NCBI RefSeq assembly: GCF_021310995.1
Contig: NZ_CP054150.1
Location: 2,623,501 to 2,687,500 of the forward strand
Length of the DNA: 64,000 bases
Direction: 5' to 3'
From: Agrobacterium vaccinii
GTDB lineage: Bacteria > Pseudomonadota > Alphaproteobacteria > Rhizobiales > Rhizobiaceae
Part shown: piece after piece, positions 35,360 through 43,842 of the stretch
Layout of the letters: the number at the start of each line of letters is the position of its first letter
Position numbering within the stretch: the first letter of the stretch is position 1
Made by a program: the position numbers and the translations under genes
Notes under the pieces: generated by a model
Told to the model about the DNA's origin: nothing
The model's database searches: none
What the model saw: only the letters and a program-made list of their open reading frames with translations

Positions 35360-36378
35360 TATAACGCGCTCCTTCGATGCAAAAGAATGAGCGCGAAAGC
35401 TGGGGCGCCAAACAGCGCGGTAATGACCCCGATCGGCAGCACCTGCCCGGTGATCAGCGTCCGCGACACGATGTCAGCCGCGATCATGAAGACAGCACCG
35501 ATCAATGCAGCAGCGGGCAGCAAACGTGTGTGGCGTATACCGACGATCATGCGCGCCGCATGCGGGATGACCAGCCCGATAAAGCCGATGGAGCCGACGA
35601 TGCTGACCATGACGGCGGTCATCAATGCGGATATTCCGGCCAGGACCACGTAAACGCGACGAACCGGAATGCCAAGCGATGCCGCAGATTGGGAACCGAA
35701 TGTGAAAGCATCCAGTGCCCGCGCATGCCACAGACATGTGGCAAAACCGGCAATAGCAACCGGCAGGGCCAATGACACATCAGTCCAGCGAACGCCGGAG
35801 AGATTTCCGAGCAACCAGAACATGATTCCACGCGCCTGCTCTGCGTTCGCCGCTTTCGTGACGATGAAGGACGTCAAGGCATTGAAAAGCTGTGAGCCTG
35901 CGACGCCAGCCAGAATGATCGCACTGTTTCCCCGACCGGCCCGCATTGCCAGAAGGCTGACAAGGGTGAAAGCAAGAAGCGCACCCAAAAATGCACCCAG
36001 CGGCATGGTGAGCAGACCCGCGCCAAAACCCATAATGGCGACGCCGACAGCGCCCATCGAGGCGCCTGCCGAAATGCCGAGAATATAGGGGTCCGCCAGG
36101 GGATTCCGCAAAAGCGACTGAAGCACGACGCCCGAGACGGCAAGCGCTGCACCACAACAGGCGGCGACAACCGCCCTGCTGAGACGATAGTTCCAGATCA
36201 CACCCTCATCGATGGCATCCAGCGGATAGCCCGCGTGGAACAGCCGGTTGGCAACAGTCTTGGCGACGACATCCATGGGAATGGATGTCTCGCCGATGGC
36301 CGCTCCAAGCCAGAGCGCCAGAAGCAGACACCCAACCGCGATCAGCGCGGCACGGGTGAAGATGAAAAAACCACCCAT
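35359..36378 (-). CDS. btuC: ABC importer permease, cobalamin/siderophore type
   Basis: A 339-residue FecCD/BtuC family permease with about nine to ten transmembrane segments, including the family motifs NPLADPYILGISAGAS near residue 95 and GSIGFIGLVIPHAARM near 262. Its ATG lies 2 bases after the stop of the binding-protein gene. Part of the riboswitch-led operon btuF-btuC-btuD-pseudoazurin. Confidence 0.87.
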   Translation of the reverse strand: MGGFFIFTRAALIAVGCLLLALWLGAAIGETSIPMDVVAKTVANRLFHAGYPLDAIDEGVIWNYRLSRAVVAACCGAALAVSGVVLQSLLRNPLADPYILGISAGASMGAVGVAIMGFGAGLLTMPLGAFLGALLAFTLVSLLAMRAGRGNSAIILAGVAGSQLFNALTSFIVTKAANAEQARGIMFWLLGNLSGVRWTDVSLALPVAIAGFATCLWHARALDAFTFGSQSAASLGIPVRRVYVVLAGISALMTAVMVSIVGSIGFIGLVIPHAARMIVGIRHTRLLPAAALIGAVFMIAADIVSRTLITGQVLPIGVITALFGAPAFALILLHRRSAL

Positions 36379-36380
36379 GC

Positions 36381-37409
36381 TTACTTGGCAAGTCCGAGCT
36401 GGACGACAGCATCGGCCAGAACTTCGATACCCTCGATGGTGCGGATCGTCGGATTCATGGCTTGGGCGTCCATTTCAACCACATGACCCTGTTTGACCGC
36501 TGGCATGAGGCTCGTCACCGGGTCCTCTTTCAGGAACTTCTCTTTCACCGCAACATCATCAGCGGGGAAGCGCCTACGATCCATCTTGCCTGCCACGATC
36601 AGCGTCGGCTGCGACTTGGCGATGGTTTCCCAGCCAACCGTCGGCCACTCCTCTTCGCTATCGATGACTTTCTTGATGCCCAGCGCCGACATGATGTAAC
36701 CCGGCGCACCGTTTTTACCGGCGACATAGGGGTCGATATCCAGCTCTGCACTGGAGAACCAGAACACGGCTGAGAGCTTGCCATCCGCAGAAGCAATCTT
36801 CTTGCGGGCCGCCGCCTCGCGGGCCTTCAGGTCTGCGACCAGTGCTTCACCCTTGTCCTGAACATTGAAAATCTGCGCCAGTTCGGTCACTTCCTGATAG
36901 ATCAGGTCCATGGTGAACACGCTGTGGCGAATACCGTCTCCGCCACCGGAATTATCCTTGCCAACGCAATCGGCTGGCGATGTGTAGACGGGAATTTTCA
37001 GCTCTTCGAACTGCTCGGGCTTGGCAACGATGCCTTCGGGGCCGACATGCCATTGAAACTGTGCCGTCACCAGATCCGGCTTGACGGCCAGAACACTCTC
37101 GAAGCTCGGATCGTTATCGGCGAGACGCTTGACCTTGGCATTGGCCTCTTCGTACCCTTTGAGAACCGGTCCGATCCAGACCGCAGTGCCGACGACCTTG
37201 TCGGACAGGCCGAGCAAATACAGGATTTCCGTGGTGCTCTGCCCAAGCGACGCCGTACGCTGAGGTGCCTGCGTGAAGGTCACATCCCGCCCGCAATTCT
37301 TAAGCGTCAGCGGATATTGCGTTTCGGCAGCGAAGGATGGCGTGGCCATCGTGGCTGCAACCGTTGCGAAGGCGGCAGCGTAGAGTGTGTGTCTGAGATG
37401 GAATGTCAT
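36381..37409 (-). CDS. btuF: Periplasmic binding protein of the cobalamin-riboswitch ABC importer
   Basis: First gene of the operon, 342 residues, signal peptide 1-28 (ending SFAA). It has the helical-backbone binding-protein fold of the BtuF/FecB group: PQRTASLGQSTTEILYLLGL near 50, and a second lobe from about 200. It is longer than E. coli BtuF (about 266) and closer in layout to iron-complex binders; the cobalamin riboswitch upstream is the main reason for the BtuF call. Cobinamide or another corrinoid is an alternative ligand. Confidence 0.78.
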   Translation of the reverse strand: MTFHLRHTLYAAAFATVAATMATPSFAAETQYPLTLKNCGRDVTFTQAPQRTASLGQSTTEILYLLGLSDKVVGTAVWIGPVLKGYEEANAKVKRLADNDPSFESVLAVKPDLVTAQFQWHVGPEGIVAKPEQFEELKIPVYTSPADCVGKDNSGGGDGIRHSVFTMDLIYQEVTELAQIFNVQDKGEALVADLKAREAAARKKIASADGKLSAVFWFSSAELDIDPYVAGKNGAPGYIMSALGIKKVIDSEEEWPTVGWETIAKSQPTLIVAGKMDRRRFPADDVAVKEKFLKEDPVTSLMPAVKQGHVVEMDAQAMNPTIRTIEGIEVLADAVVQLGLAK

Positions 37410-37605
37410 GTCCGATAGTCCCCGATCGTCATTGGCGGCCAGAAGGCGCGACCCTGTGAGTATGATAGATCTTCAGCCCGCGCGTGCACGCATGGGGACA
37501 ATCTGAAACCGGGACATGGCAGATGGAATAAGGCGCTGGGCGCTCGATGCAATCACGACGTCTCCTGTTCCGGGCATCCCCGCCCGTGACCTTGGAATGA
37601 AGTTT

Positions 37606-37785
37606 AGACGGCAGGTCTCCTGGCTCACGAATTTGCGTCTTCACCCACCTTCCCGCGATGTTGCATCGCAGTGGCTTGACGCTTCGAAAAGCGTCAAAGG
37701 GTTGGACAATTCGCTCACAGTTGCGGGGGCAGCCACGGCATCGGACACAACACGTCCTCACCGTATTCCCTATTATTCCTCACGA
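37606..37785 (-). promoter_or_regulatory. Cobalamin (AdoCbl) riboswitch
   Basis: On the minus strand the conserved B12 box GAGCCAGGAGACCTGCC lies at 37610-37626, preceded by the GGTGGG.AAGAC segment (about 37640-37655), the GCCACTG element (about 37669-37675) and the long P-stem region starting near 37785. These are the core landmarks of the class-I cobalamin riboswitch. It lies about 200 bases before the btuF ATG at 37409, so it likely represses the importer operon when cobalamin is plentiful. The remaining parts of the 556-base gap (37410-37965) are the riboswitch-to-gene leader and, from 37786 to 37894, sequence in which I see nothing. Confidence 0.92.
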
Positions 37786-37894
37786 TTGCTCGCTTGGAAC
37801 CGTCACAACCAGATAGACTCATTCAGCACATGCCGTCAAGTAGAGCTTTTGTAATGTTATTACATTTCAATACAAGTGCTTTGTGTATGACCAT

Positions 37895-37927
37895 AAAAAA
37901 TGGCCGAGAGCATTGTCTCGGCCATTT
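37895..37927 (-). terminator. Intrinsic terminator downstream of the 37966-38583 gene
   Basis: Perfect 12-bp stem AAATGGCCGAGA / TCTCGGCCATTT (37898-37909 and 37916-37927), with a T-run on the minus strand (A-run 37895-37900 on plus). It ends the minus-strand transcript before the riboswitch region. Confidence 0.9.
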
Positions 37928-37965
37928 CCAAACTGCGGCATCCATCTACTACGACGTCGAACCCG

Positions 37966-38583
37966 TTACATCGGTGGAACGACACCATTGGTGCCGACCA
38001 CCACCCGGCCACTTGATAGGGCGCCATCCGTGGCCTTTTCGGACGGCACGAACACCGTCGCACCGGCCTTGATGTCGGCAACGGTCGCAGGCGCGAAGGT
38101 AACGACCGGTGTGCCATCCGGTATCGAAATCTTCTTTTCCTTACCCTTATAGGCAACCGTCAAGGTACGACCATCGACCGATTTGACGGCGTCGGCAACG
38201 GTCGCGTTGGTCATGGTGCTGCTCGGCTTCAAATCCCAGGCATAACTGCCTTCGCCGGTGCCTTTCATGGCTGCGGGGAAAATCAGCACTTCGAGTGCGC
38301 CGTCTCCGCCACTTGCTGTAGGCAGGGAAGCGATGCCGACGTAATCGCCCGGCTTGATATCATCGACGGATGCCTTGGCGACGCTTGAAACCTGCCAGCC
38401 GTCTTTGAGCATGATCTTGGCATTGGCACCCTCACGGGTTTTGACCGACAAAGTCGTGCCATCGAGGCCTTCGACTGTGCCGCGCACGCGCACCGCATCG
38501 GCGGCCTGTGCCGCGAGGCAGGTTGCGATGGTCAGCACGGTGCTCGTAATCGCTATCGTACAAGTCTTGGAAAAGGATCGCAT
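37966..38583 (-). CDS. Exported beta-rich protein of unknown function (DUF5666-like)
   Basis: A 205-residue protein with a Sec signal peptide (1-27, ending AQAA). Two similar beta-rich halves are visible: VRVRGTVEGLDGTTLSVKTR (about 30-50) and VADAVKSVDGRTLTVAYKGK (about 128-147), each followed by an IKPGDYV / IKAGATV turn. This pattern resembles DUF5666-type OB-like repeats. Function is unknown. The gene is monocistronic, with terminators on both sides. Confidence 0.7.
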   Translation of the reverse strand: MRSFSKTCTIAITSTVLTIATCLAAQAADAVRVRGTVEGLDGTTLSVKTREGANAKIMLKDGWQVSSVAKASVDDIKPGDYVGIASLPTASGGDGALEVLIFPAAMKGTGEGSYAWDLKPSSTMTNATVADAVKSVDGRTLTVAYKGKEKKISIPDGTPVVTFAPATVADIKAGATVFVPSEKATDGALSSGRVVVGTNGVVPPM

Positions 38584-38704
38584 CTTGGTTTCCTTCGGGA
38601 GCCCAGTCGTCTCAAACCGCCGGTGGGCATGGGCGAAATCCACCAGTGTCGTCTTGAGACAGCCCGAAGAATCACGTGCTCGATCCAGGTGTCAAAAACA
38701 ATCA

Positions 38705-38730
38705 AAGCCGCCAAACAAGGTTGGCGGCTT
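38705..38730. terminator. Intrinsic terminator after gcd
   Basis: Perfect 10-bp stem AAGCCGCCAA / TTGGCGGCTT (38705-38714 and 38721-38730), 13 bases after the gcd stop on the minus strand. Confidence 0.8.
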
Positions 38731-38742
38731 CGTTAGGGCACA

Positions 38743-41082
38743 TCAGGGCAACGTGTAGGCGATCACGTAGTCACCGGGTTTGGTGCCGACCGAGCCGTGA
38801 CCACCCGCCACCATCACCACATACTGCTTGCCGTCATCCATGGCATAGGTCATCGGCGTTGCCTGACCGCCTGCAGGAAGACGTGCTTCCCATAGTTGCT
38901 TGCCAGAGGTGAGATCGTAAGCACGCAGATAGTTGTCGACAGCGGCACCCAGGAACGCCACCCCACCCTTTGTGATCATCGGGCCGCCGATACCGGGAAC
39001 GCCGACCTTGAAGGGCAGTGGCAGCGGCGTCATGTCATAGACGGTGCCGTTCTTGTGCTTGTAGGCGACATCGCCGGTGCGCAGATCGGCGCCTGCGACA
39101 TAACCCCATGGTGGCGCCTGACAGGGAACGCCGAGCGGTCCGAGGAAAGGTCCCATCAGCACGCCATAGGGCGCGCCATCGTTACGGTTCAGCCCCTGTT
39201 CGCTGCCCTTTTCATCCTGTCCCTTCGGCGGAACCTGCGCGCGGGGAACGAGCTGCGATGTGAAAGCCAGATAGGTCGGCATGCCGAACATGACCTGACG
39301 CTCCGGATCGACAGCGACGCTACCCCAGTTGAAGGTACCGAAGTTGCCGGGATAGATGAGCGAACCGTTCACCGATGGCGGTGTGTAGCGGCCCTCATAG
39401 TTCAGCTGATGAAACTTGATGCGGCAGGCCAGCTGATCGAACATGGAGACGCCCCACATGTTCTTTTCCTGAAGCATATCAGGCTTGAAAGACAGGGCGG
39501 ATGTCGGCTGTGTCGGCGCGCTGAAATCCTCGGGGATGGCGCCACCCGGTGCCTTTTCTTCGGTCACAGCAAGGATCGGGTCGCCGGTGCGGCGATCCAG
39601 AACGTAAATATCACCCTGCTTGGTTGGACCGACCAGCGCCGGAACCTTCTGCCCATCCTTCTTGGTTATATCCAGAAGAACCGGCTGTGCGGGAACATCC
39701 ATGTCCCAAAGGTCGTGGTGGACGGTCTGGCGGACCCATTTGTCCTGCCCGGTGTTCACATCCAAAGCCACGATGGAAGAGGAATATTTCTCTACACTCT
39801 CGCTCCGACCCATGCCGAGTTGATCCGGAACTTGATTTCCCAGGGGGATGTAGACGAGCCCAAGCGCTTCATCGACGCTGAATACTGACCAGCTGTTGGG
39901 AGAGTTGGTCGTATAGGTCTGACCCGGCTGAAGCGGTTGGGTCTGCGACGGGTTTCCAGAATCCCAGTTCCAGACCAGTGCACCGGTGTTGACGTCAAAC
40001 GCCCTGATGACACCGGATTGTTCCTGCGTCGAATAGTTGTCGTTGACGGCACCGCCGATGATAATCTTGTTGCCCGCAATGGCAGGTGGGGATGTGGAAT
40101 AGTAGTAACCGGCAGGGTTATATTTCATGCCAGCTTCAAGATGCAGCGTGCCCTGGTCGGCAAACGAGGTGCAAACCTGTCCGGTCCCAGCATCGAGCGC
40201 GATCAGGCGTGCATCCGATGTCGGAAGGTAAACGCGGGCCGCGCAGGCAGCGCCAGCCTGTGCCGTCGGGTCGGCATAGTACGTCACGCCACGGCATGTC
40301 TGGTGCTGGCGATCAGGGTTCATGCCTGCATTGGGATCGTATTTCCACTTTTCCTTGCCGGTCGCCGCGTCAATGGCAATTGCCCAGTTGTGCGGGGTGC
40401 AAAGATAAAGCGAGTTGCCAACTTTGAGCGGCGTCACCTGGTAGGTGGTTTCGCCAACATCTTCAGGCTTCTTTACGTCGCCGGTCTGGTAACGCCAGGC
40501 TTCTTTGAGTCCGCTGACATTGGTCGCGTTGATCTGGGCCAAAGGCGAATAACGCTGACCGTAGGACGTACGTCCATACTGGTGCCATTCATTATCCGGC
40601 ACGTCATTGCCATAGGATGGCGACGCCGTGACGATCTCTTCGGGAAGATTGCCTTCGAGATCATTCGGGTTCTGCGTCATCGCAAATGCCGCAGCACCAA
40701 CGGAAACGAGAACGGCTGTCAGAAGTGGAACCGCGTTGGCGCCGTAGGAAATGCCAGTTGGGCTGGTAAAGCCGAGCGGCTTCCTGATCCAAGGCATCAA
40801 AAGCCACATGCCAACGACGATGATGAAGCCACCGCGTGGTCCAAGCTGCCACCAGTCGAAACCGACTTCCCACAGCGCCCACAAAAGCGTGGCGATGACG
40901 AAAGCGGCATAAAAATGCAATGCCGCCTTATTTCTCTGAAACAACAGAACAGCGGTTACCACAAATGCGATACCCGCCAATGCGTAATAAAAGCTTCCGC
41001 CCAGCATAACGAGCTGCGAACCAAAGCCGAAAATTGCAAGTCCAATAAGCGTCAGGACGACTGCAGTTGATGTCACTGCCAT
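38743..41082 (-). CDS. gcd: Membrane-bound PQQ-dependent glucose dehydrogenase
   Basis: Oxidises glucose to gluconolactone in the periplasm and passes electrons to ubiquinone; 779 residues. Five N-terminal transmembrane segments (about 1-140) anchor an eight-bladed PQQ propeller (about 160-779). Family landmarks are WHQYGRTSYGQRYSPL near 165, HQTCRGVTYY near 255, QTVHHDLWDMDVPAQP near 465 (containing the catalytic Asp region), and the GGHGSVGTKPGDYVIAYTLP tail. An exact EcfG promoter ends 32 bases upstream, and GGGGG precedes the ATG. No pqq synthesis genes are in this window; several agrobacteria make only the apo-enzyme. Confidence 0.95.
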   Translation of the reverse strand: MAVTSTAVVLTLIGLAIFGFGSQLVMLGGSFYYALAGIAFVVTAVLLFQRNKAALHFYAAFVIATLLWALWEVGFDWWQLGPRGGFIIVVGMWLLMPWIRKPLGFTSPTGISYGANAVPLLTAVLVSVGAAAFAMTQNPNDLEGNLPEEIVTASPSYGNDVPDNEWHQYGRTSYGQRYSPLAQINATNVSGLKEAWRYQTGDVKKPEDVGETTYQVTPLKVGNSLYLCTPHNWAIAIDAATGKEKWKYDPNAGMNPDRQHQTCRGVTYYADPTAQAGAACAARVYLPTSDARLIALDAGTGQVCTSFADQGTLHLEAGMKYNPAGYYYSTSPPAIAGNKIIIGGAVNDNYSTQEQSGVIRAFDVNTGALVWNWDSGNPSQTQPLQPGQTYTTNSPNSWSVFSVDEALGLVYIPLGNQVPDQLGMGRSESVEKYSSSIVALDVNTGQDKWVRQTVHHDLWDMDVPAQPVLLDITKKDGQKVPALVGPTKQGDIYVLDRRTGDPILAVTEEKAPGGAIPEDFSAPTQPTSALSFKPDMLQEKNMWGVSMFDQLACRIKFHQLNYEGRYTPPSVNGSLIYPGNFGTFNWGSVAVDPERQVMFGMPTYLAFTSQLVPRAQVPPKGQDEKGSEQGLNRNDGAPYGVLMGPFLGPLGVPCQAPPWGYVAGADLRTGDVAYKHKNGTVYDMTPLPLPFKVGVPGIGGPMITKGGVAFLGAAVDNYLRAYDLTSGKQLWEARLPAGGQATPMTYAMDDGKQYVVMVAGGHGSVGTKPGDYVIAYTLP

Positions 41083-41113
41083 AAAAAGCCCCCGGTGGTC
41101 TCCCAGCCGGTGA

Positions 41114-41138
41114 AACGGGATCAGGTCACAAAAGTTCC
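41114..41138 (-). promoter_or_regulatory. EcfG promoter of gcd
   Basis: Minus-strand GGAAC (41134-41138), 16-base spacer, CGTT (41114-41117), an exact consensus match in the 64-base gap between the asparaginase stop and gcd. Predicted leader is about 23 bases. Confidence 0.8.
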
Positions 41139-41146
41139 TGAAAAAA

Positions 41147-42109
41147 TCACGCTTTCGCCATTTTTTGGAAATCGTTGAAAGCGTCGGTCATTTCATCCCG
41201 CGTTTTGCGCGAGGCGATCAGTGCAGCCAGCAAGATGCGCGCCTGTCCCGCCCGCAGGCTGCGGGAATGGATGGCACCGGCTGCGCCCAGATCGTGCCCG
41301 CCGCCGCCGCCGCCATAACCGGCGAGCAATTGCCCCACCGGCACACGGCTGGAAACGATCACAGGGACGTCTGCATTCGTGCACCTTTTTACCGCCTCGA
41401 CGATACGCGCATTGGCGTTGCCCGAACCGAGTGCGGCCAGCACGATGCCCTTTGCGCCTGCGCTCAGACTGGCATCGATATGGGTCGCATCGCAACCGGG
41501 ATAGATCGCCACGATGTCAACCCGCGTATCAGCCAAATCCGCGGTAAATTGCGGGCTTTGCGGACAGTCGCAGTTGCCGGAGAGATCGAAAGCATCCGGC
41601 TCATCGGACGAGCGCTTGTAAAGGCTCCACGCGGGCAACAATCGGCCAGCAAAACAGAGCAGAACGCCCTTGTCGAAATTGGATTGATCGCTTGCAGCCG
41701 CAATGGCATCGGCAAGATTGGCCGGGCCGTCGGTGCGCGGATGATCTGCGGTGAATTGCGCACCGGTGAAGATGACGGGTTTGGAAAGGCTGTGCTGGAG
41801 ATGCACCAGAAGTGCGCTCTCCTCCATGGCATCGGTGCCATGGAGAATGACGATGCCCGCAACGTCAGGATCGGCCAGTTCCCGGCCCACGGCATCACTG
41901 ATCCGCTGCATGTCGGCGATGGTGAGGCTGGACGAATCCTTGGCCATGAGTTCAACGGGCTTGATCGCCACCGTCTCGTCGCACACGCCGGAAATCAGTG
42001 TTTCGCCGCTGAGCGATGGTTTTGCGGCACCGCTCTCGTCGCGTTTGCTGGCGATTGTACCGCCGGTGGCGATGACGGCCACCAGCATTTTGGATGTCAC
42101 ACTCTTCAC
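41147..42109 (-). CDS. ansA: L-asparaginase
   Basis: Hydrolyses asparagine to aspartate and ammonia; 320 residues. The first active-site signature ATGGTIAS lies near residues 14-21 and the second HGTDAMEESA near 92-101, with the catalytic Thr residues present. No signal peptide, so cytoplasmic. The GTG at 42109 overlaps the permease TGA in a GTGA arrangement and has GGGGA upstream; the ATG at 42088 (MLVAVIATGG) is an alternative. Co-transcribed with the amino-acid permease. This is a classical asparaginase, unlike the atypical enzyme described from Rhizobium etli. Confidence 0.9.
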   Translation of the reverse strand: MKSVTSKMLVAVIATGGTIASKRDESGAAKPSLSGETLISGVCDETVAIKPVELMAKDSSSLTIADMQRISDAVGRELADPDVAGIVILHGTDAMEESALLVHLQHSLSKPVIFTGAQFTADHPRTDGPANLADAIAAASDQSNFDKGVLLCFAGRLLPAWSLYKRSSDEPDAFDLSGNCDCPQSPQFTADLADTRVDIVAIYPGCDATHIDASLSAGAKGIVLAALGSGNANARIVEAVKRCTNADVPVIVSSRVPVGQLLAGYGGGGGGHDLGAAGAIHSRSLRAGQARILLAALIASRKTRDEMTDAFNDFQKMAKA

Positions 42110-43581
42110 GTCTGTCCCCGCGCAACCGCGCTTTTCGCCGCATCGGCTTTGGCCAGTTCGTGAATACGGTGGCGCAACATGTACCAGCCCGCAACCAGCG
42201 CCGGGGCAATGATGATGAGCGAACCGACCGTCCACGTCCCGGCAGGATAATCCAATGCCATCAGCACCAGCACAGCGAAGAGGAAGACAAGCGTCAATAT
42301 GCCTGTATAAGGCGCGCCGAACATTCTGAAATCAGGACGGTTCATTTCCCCCCGCCGCGACAGATGCCACAGCTTGAGCTGACATAACACGATGACACCC
42401 CACGCGCAAATGATGCCCAGAGCCGAAAGGTTGAGCGCGATCTCGAAGGCCGCAGCCGGAACGACGGCGTTGAGAATGACGCCGATCACCGTGACGACAG
42501 CGGTAACGGCGATGCCGCCATAGGGCACGCCCGCTTTGTTCATCTTGGCCAATGCCGCTGGCGCTGACCCCGAAACCGCCATGGAATGCAGGATGCGGCC
42601 AGTCGAGTACAGGCCCGCATTCAGCGATGACAGCACCGCTGTCAACACGACGAGGTTCATGATGATATCGGCACCTTCGACACCGATCGAGCCGAAGAAG
42701 GTCACGAATGGGCTCTCACCAGCCTTATAGGCCGTGTAGGGCAACAGCAGCGACAGCAACAGAACCGAGCCGACATAAAACACCAGCAGACGGAAGACCA
42801 CGGTGCGGATGGCGCCTGGAATGACCTTGCGCGGATCTTCCGTTTCCCCTGCCGTCGTGCCGATCAGCTCGATCGAGGCGTAGGCAAACAGCACCCCCTG
42901 AATGATGATAAACGCAGGCAATATGCCGTTGGGGAAAAAGCCGCCATTGTCGGTAATCAGGCTGAAGCCAGTCACATGGCCTTCGATCGGCGTCCCGAAA
43001 ATGACGAAGTAGATGCCGACGACGAGGAATGTCGCGAGCGCAAGAACCTTGATGAGGCTGAACCAGAACTCGAGTTCGCCGAACACCTTTACCGATAGCA
43101 TGTTCATGCCCAGCACGATGATGAGCGCACCGAGCGCAAACACCCACTGGTCGACACCCTGCAACCAGGGCACATATTGCTTGAAGAAATTCATATAGAT
43201 GGCGACCGCCGTCACGTCGGCGACCGAGGTCATGGCCCAGTTCAGCCAGTACATCCAGCCAACCGCGAAGGCCATTTTCTCACCGTAGAATTCGCGGGCA
43301 TAGGATACGAAGGAGCCGGAAGACGGACGGTGCATGATCAACTCGCCGAGCGCCCGCAGCACTAGAAATGCGAAAAAGCCGCAGATGGCATAGACAAAGA
43401 TCAAGGCCGGGCCGGCAACGGCCATGCGCCCACCGGCACCCAAAAACAGGCCGGTTCCGATGGCACCGCCAATCGCGATCATCTGGATTTGACGCGGTTT
43501 CAGCGCCTTGTGGTAGCCCAGATCTTCTTGAATTTCGACACGACCTTTTTGGTCGGTATGATTGGAATTGTTCACTGACAT
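42106..43581 (-). CDS. ansP: Amino-acid permease, probable L-asparagine transporter
   Basis: A 491-residue APC-superfamily proton symporter with about 12 transmembrane segments. The family motif IQMIAIGGAIGTGLFLGAGG is at about 33-52 and the stretch FAYASIELIGTTAGETEDP near 240 marks the amino-acid transporter AAT group that includes AnsP and CycA. The asparagine call rests on the overlapping asparaginase gene and the divergent aspartase. A 19-bp dyad lies upstream at 43695-43713. Confidence 0.83.
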   Translation of the reverse strand: MSVNNSNHTDQKGRVEIQEDLGYHKALKPRQIQMIAIGGAIGTGLFLGAGGRMAVAGPALIFVYAICGFFAFLVLRALGELIMHRPSSGSFVSYAREFYGEKMAFAVGWMYWLNWAMTSVADVTAVAIYMNFFKQYVPWLQGVDQWVFALGALIIVLGMNMLSVKVFGELEFWFSLIKVLALATFLVVGIYFVIFGTPIEGHVTGFSLITDNGGFFPNGILPAFIIIQGVLFAYASIELIGTTAGETEDPRKVIPGAIRTVVFRLLVFYVGSVLLLSLLLPYTAYKAGESPFVTFFGSIGVEGADIIMNLVVLTAVLSSLNAGLYSTGRILHSMAVSGSAPAALAKMNKAGVPYGGIAVTAVVTVIGVILNAVVPAAAFEIALNLSALGIICAWGVIVLCQLKLWHLSRRGEMNRPDFRMFGAPYTGILTLVFLFAVLVLMALDYPAGTWTVGSLIIIAPALVAGWYMLRHRIHELAKADAAKSAVARGQT

Positions 43582-43694
43582 CGCCCCTCCCTAGAGCTTC
43601 TCGCCGCCACAGAATCTGCTCCGTAAATGGGAGCGATCTCGCCTCCCCGGAACCGGCGGCATGAGCATCACAGCGCTTGGAGAATAAGCGATTT

Positions 43695-43713
43695 CTGTAA
43701 TGCTGTAAGACAG
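43695..43713. promoter_or_regulatory. Dyad operator candidate, ansP side
   Basis: CTGTAATGCTGTAAGACAG; its reverse complement differs from the site at 43805-43823 at only three adjacent positions. Both have CTGT-N11-ACAG ends. It lies 114 bases before the ansP ATG in the divergent ansP/aspA control region. Confidence 0.65.
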
Positions 43714-43804
43714 ATTAAATTCCAATACTGGCGTTCCCGCATCCCGTCAACCCACAATTACCGCCGTTGACGGAGCGTCAACACAGGCGTAAGCCTTTAT
43801 AAAT

Positions 43805-43823
43805 CTGTCAAGCAGCATTACAG
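43805..43823. promoter_or_regulatory. Dyad operator candidate, aspA side
   Basis: CTGTCAAGCAGCATTACAG, inside the longer dyad ATCTGT-N11-ACAGAT (43803-43825), ending 19 bases before the aspA ATG and just before its ribosome site. It is the inverted copy of the site at 43695-43713, with 91 bases between. Confidence 0.65.
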
Positions 43824-43842
43824 ATATCTGGAGGAGATTGCG

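Noticed and set aside
34125..37409. Calling the ABC importer a siderophore system
   Set aside because: The protein families cannot exclude it, but the cobalamin riboswitch directly upstream favours corrinoid uptake.
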